Assembly (NCBI GenBank): GCA_051961995.1
Contig: JBQCCR010000073.1
Coordinates: 1-32,596 of the forward strand
Origin: 66-474 sp051961995
GTDB lineage: Bacteria > Pseudomonadota > Gammaproteobacteria > Xanthomonadales > Rhodanobacteraceae
Direction: 5' to 3'
Length of the DNA: 32,596 nucleotides
Position numbers and translations under genes: made by a program. The notes beneath the pieces were generated by a model. That model was not told the DNA's origin. It did not search any database and was given only the letters and a program-made list of their open reading frames with translations. Below, piece after piece: positions 28,589-32,596 of the stretch (the first letter of the stretch is position 1; each line of letters starts with the position of its first letter).

Positions 28589-30473
28589 GCTGATCGGCAA
28601 GGTGCATCCCCGCGCGGCGGTGGTCGCGCATGATCTGCTGATGGTGGCGATCGCCTGGATCCTCGCCGGCGCGCTGCGCTACGCGCTGCTGCCCGAGCCG
28701 GTGCCGCTCGAGGTCTTCACGCCGGAACTGATCATCGTATTGGCGGTGCAGGGCGCGATCTTCTACTGGACCGGCCTGTACAAGGGGCTGTGGCGTTTCG
28801 CCAGCCTGCCGGATCTGTGGAACATCCTGCGCGCCAGCGTGGTGGGTGCGTTGGCGATCGGGCTCGCGCTGTTCCTGTACAGCCGCCTGCAGGGTATTCC
28901 GCGTTCGGTGCTGTTGATCTATCCGGCGCTGCTTTGCGTCTTGCTGGGCCTGCCGCGGCTGGCATATCGCTACTGGAAGGACAGTCGCATTGATTTCTTT
29001 TCCAGCCAGCGCAGCAAGCGCGTGCTGGTGATCGGGGCGGGCCGTGCCGGCGAGGCCCTGATCCGCGACCTGCGCCATGACACCGAACACTACGCGGTCG
29101 GCTTCATTGACGACAGCGAAGCATTGCGCGGCGCGCGCGTGCGCGGCGTCCCGGTACTCGGGCGCATTGACCGGCTGCCGGAAGTTGCGCGCGAATCCGG
29201 CGCGGAGATGTTGCTGATTGCCATGCCTTCGGCGGACAAGGCGCAGATGCGGCGCGTGGTCGAACTGTGCGAGGAGACCGGTCTGCCGTTCCGCACCGTG
29301 CCGCGGCTGGAAGACGTGGTCGCCGGCCGCGCGCAGTTCAACGAACTGAAGGAAGTCGCGATCGAGGATCTGCTCGGCCGCGAACCGGTGAAGCTCGACT
29401 GGAGCGCGATCCGCCAGGGGTTGACCGAACGCCACGTGCTGGTCACCGGCGGTGGCGGTTCGATCGGCTCGGAACTGTGCCGACAGGTGGCGCGGCTGGG
29501 TGCGGCATCGCTCACCGTGGTCGAGTTGTCCGAATACAACCTCTATCGCATCGAGCAGGAATTGCGCGCGCAGTATCCGGAGCTGCTGTTCCGTGGATTG
29601 ATCGGCAATTGCGGTGACCCGGCCACCTGCGAGCACGCCTTCGCCCTGGCGCGGCCGAACGCGGTGTTCCATGCCGCCGCATACAAACACGTGCCGCTCT
29701 TGCAGGAGCAATTGCGCGAGGCTTTCCGCAACAACGTGCTGGCCACCCGCACCGTGGCCGAAGCCGCGGCACGGCACGGCGTGGAAAGTTTCGTGCTGAT
29801 CTCCACCGACAAGGCAGTGAACCCGACCAGCGTGATGGGGGCCTGCAAGCGGATCGCCGAGATCGTCTGCCAGGCGGTGGCGAACAACGCGCGGACGCGC
29901 TTCATCACCGTGCGGTTCGGCAACGTGCTGGATTCGGCGGGTTCGGTGGTACCGCTGTTCCGCGAGCAGATCCGCGACGGCGGGCCGGTCACGGTAACGC
30001 ACCCGGAAATCTCGCGTTACTTCATGACCATTCCGGAAGCCTGCCAGTTGATCCTGCAGGCCGCCACGATGGGCGAAGGCGGGGAAACCTATGCGCTGGA
30101 CATGGGCGAGCCGGTACGCATCCGCGATCTCGCCGAGCAGATGATCCGGCTGGCCGGCAAGCAGCCCGGGCGCGACGTGGCGATCGTCTACACCGGCTTG
30201 CGACCCGGCGAGAAACTGTTCGAGGAACTGTTCCATCCGCTGGAGAATTACGCGAGCACCGCGCATCCGAAGATCTTCCAGGCCGCGCAGCGCGAATTCT
30301 CGAGCGCCCTGCTGCTGGCGCAGATCGAACGCGGCGCGCAAGCGACGGTGCAGTTCGACGAGGACGCATTGCAGGGTTGTGTGGCCGCGCTGCTGCCGGG
30401 TTATCGCTGGCAGGCCGGCGAGCCTGGTGATGGCAGCAACGTCCTGCCGTTGCGCGGTGAACAATCCGCCTGA
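28578..30473 (+). CDS. CapD/WbpM-type membrane nucleotide-sugar dehydratase
   Basis: A 631-residue enzyme of the WbpM/FlaA1/CapD family: N-terminal membrane helices (about 15-130), a first Rossmann unit (VIGAGRAGEAL, GxGxxG at 153-158) and a catalytic extended SDR domain with GGGGSIG (291-297). The active site shows the membrane-type S-M-K triad: S409, M420 and K424 (LISTDKAVNPTSVMGACKR), where Met replaces the usual SDR Tyr. These enzymes dehydrate UDP-GlcNAc to a 4-keto-6-deoxy sugar (UDP-QuiNAc or related) for O-antigen or capsule. GGAG sits eight bases before ATG 28578. It overlaps the transferase gene by 11 bases and precedes galU, forming a small envelope-sugar unit. Confidence 0.92.
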   Translation: MLRKLIGKVHPRAAVVAHDLLMVAIAWILAGALRYALLPEPVPLEVFTPELIIVLAVQGAIFYWTGLYKGLWRFASLPDLWNILRASVVGALAIGLALFLYSRLQGIPRSVLLIYPALLCVLLGLPRLAYRYWKDSRIDFFSSQRSKRVLVIGAGRAGEALIRDLRHDTEHYAVGFIDDSEALRGARVRGVPVLGRIDRLPEVARESGAEMLLIAMPSADKAQMRRVVELCEETGLPFRTVPRLEDVVAGRAQFNELKEVAIEDLLGREPVKLDWSAIRQGLTERHVLVTGGGGSIGSELCRQVARLGAASLTVVELSEYNLYRIEQELRAQYPELLFRGLIGNCGDPATCEHAFALARPNAVFHAAAYKHVPLLQEQLREAFRNNVLATRTVAEAAARHGVESFVLISTDKAVNPTSVMGACKRIAEIVCQAVANNARTRFITVRFGNVLDSAGSVVPLFREQIRDGGPVTVTHPEISRYFMTIPEACQLILQAATMGEGGETYALDMGEPVRIRDLAEQMIRLAGKQPGRDVAIVYTGLRPGEKLFEELFHPLENYASTAHPKIFQAAQREFSSALLLAQIERGAQATVQFDEDALQGCVAALLPGYRWQAGEPGDGSNVLPLRGEQSA

Positions 30474-30487
30474 CTAAGGAACAAATC

Positions 30488-30549
30488 AGTCCAAGAATGG
30501 ACGCGAATAGAAATCCGGTTCCTCATTTGTTTGCGTTTATTTGCGGACC
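30488..30549. repeat. Inverted-repeat element, copy 1, before galU
   Basis: Imperfect inverted repeat: left arm at 30488-30510 (AGTCC..., AATGGACGCGAATAG), right arm at 30525-30549 (ATTTG..., TTATTTGCGGACC). Arms are built from 10-base units of type TTTGCGTTTA. A related copy lies behind galU at 31458-31532; the left arms match at 20 of 24 aligned bases. The galU Shine-Dalgarno starts about 20 bases after this element. Confidence 0.65.
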
Positions 30550-30578
30550 ACTGTTTTTGCTTTACCCCAGGAGAGCAG

Positions 30579-31454
30579 ATGAACGACGCACGGCCGCAGC
30601 GCTTGCGCAAGGTGGTTTTCCCGGTCGCGGGACTGGGCACGCGTTTCCTGCCGGCCACGAAAGTGGTGGCGAAGGAAATGCTGCCGGTGCTGGATCGCCC
30701 CTTGATCCAGTACGCGGTGGACGAAGCGGTCAATGCAGGCGCCGACACGCTGGTGTTCGTCACCAACCGGTACAAGCACGCGATCGCCGATTATTTCGAT
30801 TCCGCCTATGAGCTGGAAGAGACGCTCGAGCGCGCGGGCAAACATGAGTTGCTTTCGCTGGTGCAGGGCCTGCTGCCGTCGCACGTGCGCTGCGTGTACG
30901 TGACCCAGGAGCAGGCACTCGGACTGGGGCACGCGGTGCTCTGCGCCAAGCCGGTGATCGGCGATGAACCCTTTGGAGTGATCCTGCCCGACGACCTGAT
31001 CGTCAACGAAGGCGCGAGCGCGCTCAAGCAGATGGCCGAGCTCGCGGTGCGCGAGAGTGCCGGCGTGCTGGCGGTCGAGGAAGTACCGCGCAATGAAACC
31101 AACAAGTACGGCATCGTGGACGTGGCTGGCGCAAACGAACCGGCTGCGCGCATTCGTCACGTGGTCGAGAAGCCGAAGCCCGAGAACGCACCATCCAATC
31201 TCGCCGTCGTCGGGCGCTATGTTCTGCCCGCGCGCATCTTCGAGCTGCTGGAGAGCACCCGGCCTGGCGCGGGCGGCGAAATCCAGTTGACCGACGCGAT
31301 CGCGGCGCTGCTCGCCGAATCGCCCGTGCTCGCGTGCCGATTCCAGGGCAGGCGCTTCGATTGCGGCAGCAAGGCCGGCCTGGTGCGCGCGACCCTGCAT
31401 TTCGCGCTGCGCGATCCCACGTTGGCGAAAGCCGCGCGCGAGTTCATCGCCTAA
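30579..31454 (+). CDS. galU: UTP--glucose-1-phosphate uridylyltransferase
   Basis: Makes UDP-glucose from UTP and glucose-1-phosphate for LPS, exopolysaccharide and trehalose synthesis. The 291 residues carry the nucleotidyltransferase signature GLGTRFLPATK (18-28) and KEMLPVLDRP, the NKYGIVD region and the C-terminal substrate motif FDCGSKAGLVRA. CAGGAGAGCAG before ATG 30579 is a strong ribosome site; the frame is open upstream to 30531 but the family start is at 30579. It follows the transferase-dehydratase pair on the same strand and is bracketed by two copies of an inverted-repeat element. Confidence 0.95.
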   Translation: MNDARPQRLRKVVFPVAGLGTRFLPATKVVAKEMLPVLDRPLIQYAVDEAVNAGADTLVFVTNRYKHAIADYFDSAYELEETLERAGKHELLSLVQGLLPSHVRCVYVTQEQALGLGHAVLCAKPVIGDEPFGVILPDDLIVNEGASALKQMAELAVRESAGVLAVEEVPRNETNKYGIVDVAGANEPAARIRHVVEKPKPENAPSNLAVVGRYVLPARIFELLESTRPGAGGEIQLTDAIAALLAESPVLACRFQGRRFDCGSKAGLVRATLHFALRDPTLAKAAREFIA

Positions 31455-31457
31455 GAA

Positions 31458-31532
31458 AGTCCGCAAATGGACGCAAATAGAGCAGAGGGCCTGCTTTTCT
31501 CATTCGCGTTCATTCGCGTTCTTTGCGGACCA
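31458..31532. repeat. Inverted-repeat element, copy 2, behind galU
   Basis: Outer stem GTCCGCAAA (31459-31467) pairs perfectly with TTTGCGGAC (31522-31530); inner arms (TGGACGCAAATAG versus ATTCGCGTTCATTCGCGTT) continue imperfectly. The right arm contains the 10-mer CATTCGCGTT twice in tandem. The loop holds AGCAG-AGGGC-CTGCT-TTTCT (31481-31500), which resembles a weak intrinsic terminator for galU. It lies between the galU stop and the PLP-enzyme ATG at 31552. Confidence 0.7.
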
Positions 31533-31551
31533 ATCACTTTTGACTCACCCC

Positions 31552-32596
31552 ATGGACATTGACTGGATCCTGACCCACCTCGGCGAGGAGCGCGAGCGCT
31601 ATTTCGGCGCGGTCGCGCCGCCCGTCATCCAGACATCGATCTTCTGTTTCGATTCCGTAGCCGACATGCGCGCACGCATGCGCGACGAGTACGGCGAGCA
31701 TTGCTATACCCGCGGCAACAATCCGACGGTCGAGATCCTGCGCAGGAAGATTGCCGCGCTGGAAGGTGCGGAGGATTGCCTGGTGTTTTCCTCCGGAGCC
31801 GGGGCCATTTCCGCCGCGGTGGTGGCGTGTGTTGCGGCGGGGGATCACGTCGTCTGCGTACACAAGCCTTACAGCTGGACGCACAAGCTGCTGGTGCAAC
31901 TGCTGCCGCGCTTCGGCGTGCGCTGCACCTTCGTGGATGGCACCGACGTCGCGAACATCGAAGCCGCGCTGGAACCGAACACCCGGCTGATCGTGCTGGA
32001 ATCGCCGAACTCGCTGACCTTCGAGTTGCAGGATCTGGCGGCGGTCGCAAGGCTCGCGCGCGAGCGCGGCATCCTCACCTTGTGCGACAACAGTTATGCG
32101 AGCCCTTTGAACCAGTCGCCCATCGCGCTGGGCATCGATCTCGTTGCGCACTCGGCGACCAAATACCTCAACGGCCACAGCGACGTGGTGGCCGGTGCGC
32201 TGTGCGGGCCGCAAGCGATCCTGAAGGACGTCTTCAAGGGGCCGTTCATGACCTTCGGAGCGGCGCCCTCTCCGCATGACGCCTGGCTGATGCTGCGCGG
32301 CTTGCGCACGCTGCGCTTGCGCGTGGAGCGCAGCGGGAAGAGCGGCCTGACCGTTGCGCAATGGCTGGAGTCGCATCCGAAAGTCGAGCGGGTGTGGTAT
32401 CCGCATCTGCCATCCCATCCCCAGCACGAACTGGCCAAGCGGCAGATGTGCATGTCCGGCGGGCTGCTCTCGTTTGCGCCGCGCTGCGAAGACACCAGCG
32501 CCGTGGAGCGCCTGTGCGATGCGCTGGAGCGTTTCCTGCTCAGCGTGTCCTGGGGCGGTTACGAATCGCTGGCATGCCCGAGCGCCGCATTCCATC
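31552..32596 (+). CDS. Cys/Met-metabolism PLP-dependent enzyme, 3' end outside window
   Basis: The frame from ATG 31552 is open to the window edge (348 complete codons), so the C-terminus is missing. It belongs to the cystathionine gamma-synthase/beta-lyase/gamma-lyase family (PLP fold type I): CYTRGNNPTVEILRRKIAALE is the N-terminal tetramer/active-site region, FSSGAGAISAAV contacts PLP phosphate, D179 in TLCDN holds the PLP ring, and K204 in AHSATKYLNGHSD forms the Schiff base. Which reaction it performs (cystathionine beta-lyase, gamma-synthase or another) cannot be settled from the visible part. No good Shine-Dalgarno is seen; the start follows the inverted-repeat element by 19 bases. Confidence 0.88.
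   Translation, partial: MDIDWILTHLGEERERYFGAVAPPVIQTSIFCFDSVADMRARMRDEYGEHCYTRGNNPTVEILRRKIAALEGAEDCLVFSSGAGAISAAVVACVAAGDHVVCVHKPYSWTHKLLVQLLPRFGVRCTFVDGTDVANIEAALEPNTRLIVLESPNSLTFELQDLAAVARLARERGILTLCDNSYASPLNQSPIALGIDLVAHSATKYLNGHSDVVAGALCGPQAILKDVFKGPFMTFGAAPSPHDAWLMLRGLRTLRLRVERSGKSGLTVAQWLESHPKVERVWYPHLPSHPQHELAKRQMCMSGGLLSFAPRCEDTSAVERLCDALERFLLSVSWGGYESLACPSAAFH

Noticed and set aside
28554..30464. 636-codon minus-strand frame opposite the capD-like gene
   Set aside because: GC-driven shadow; the plus strand shows Rossmann and SDR motifs in order.

Overview
The window is high-GC chromosomal DNA packed with housekeeping genes. Protein sequences and gene order suggest a gammaproteobacterium of the Xanthomonadales/Lysobacterales type (Xanthomonas, Lysobacter or Rhodanobacter relatives). 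Support comes from clpS-clpA next to infA, nudJ-mnmA-hflD, serC-...-hisC-aroA-cmk-rpsA-ihfB, the lapAB pair, and hairpin-rich intergenic repeats of the kind common in that order. This is inference from family recognition; no database was searched. I see no tRNA, rRNA, CRISPR array, prophage, transposase, toxin-antitoxin or recognisable defence system.

Layout. 1-1.2 kb: 3' part of a Y-family DNA polymerase overlapping a PilZ gene. 1.27-3.8 kb (minus): fadD, a small four-helix membrane protein and a cupin, probably one operon. 3.9-6.1 kb (plus): a small lipoprotein and a secreted S10 serine carboxypeptidase. 6.2-8.9 kb (minus): aconitase acnA, divergent from a CLC chloride channel/transporter with two CBS domains (9.1-10.9 kb). 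10.9-13.1 kb (minus): hflD, mnmA and nudJ, with overlapping junctions. 13.2-15.9 kb (plus): clpS-clpA, closed by a strong terminator. 15.9-17.3 kb (minus): a TPR-like membrane protein, a roughly 380-bp gene-free hairpin-rich tract, infA and a polyhydroxyalkanoate-system-type protein.

17.4-25.9 kb (plus) is the best-organised part: a membrane-anchored FHA protein, serC, a short ACT-domain 3-phosphoglycerate dehydrogenase, hisC, aroA, cmk, rpsA and ihfB. This is a version of the gammaproteobacterial mixed-function supraoperon linking serine, aromatic amino acids, nucleotides and translation. 26.0-31.5 kb is an envelope block: lapA-lapB (control of LPS synthesis), a WecA/WbpL-type polyprenyl-phosphate sugar-phosphate transferase, a CapD/WbpM-type nucleotide-sugar dehydratase and galU. 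It occupies the place where Pseudomonas aeruginosa carries its O-antigen cluster, but has no other glycosyltransferases. The window ends inside a Cys/Met-metabolism PLP enzyme.

I did not find a convincing undescribed multi-gene system. The more unusual signals are non-coding: two related inverted-repeat elements with 10-bp periodicity bracketing galU; a family of small hairpins with a conserved CA(G/T)GGATG-like core and changing arms; a composite repeat-like tract at 16.3-16.7 kb; tandem hairpins ahead of the FHA gene; and a hand-counted codon-pair bias against ATC before Asp codons. Most very long open frames on the opposite strand of fadD, acnA, clpA and the capD-like gene are GC-driven shadows and are left out.
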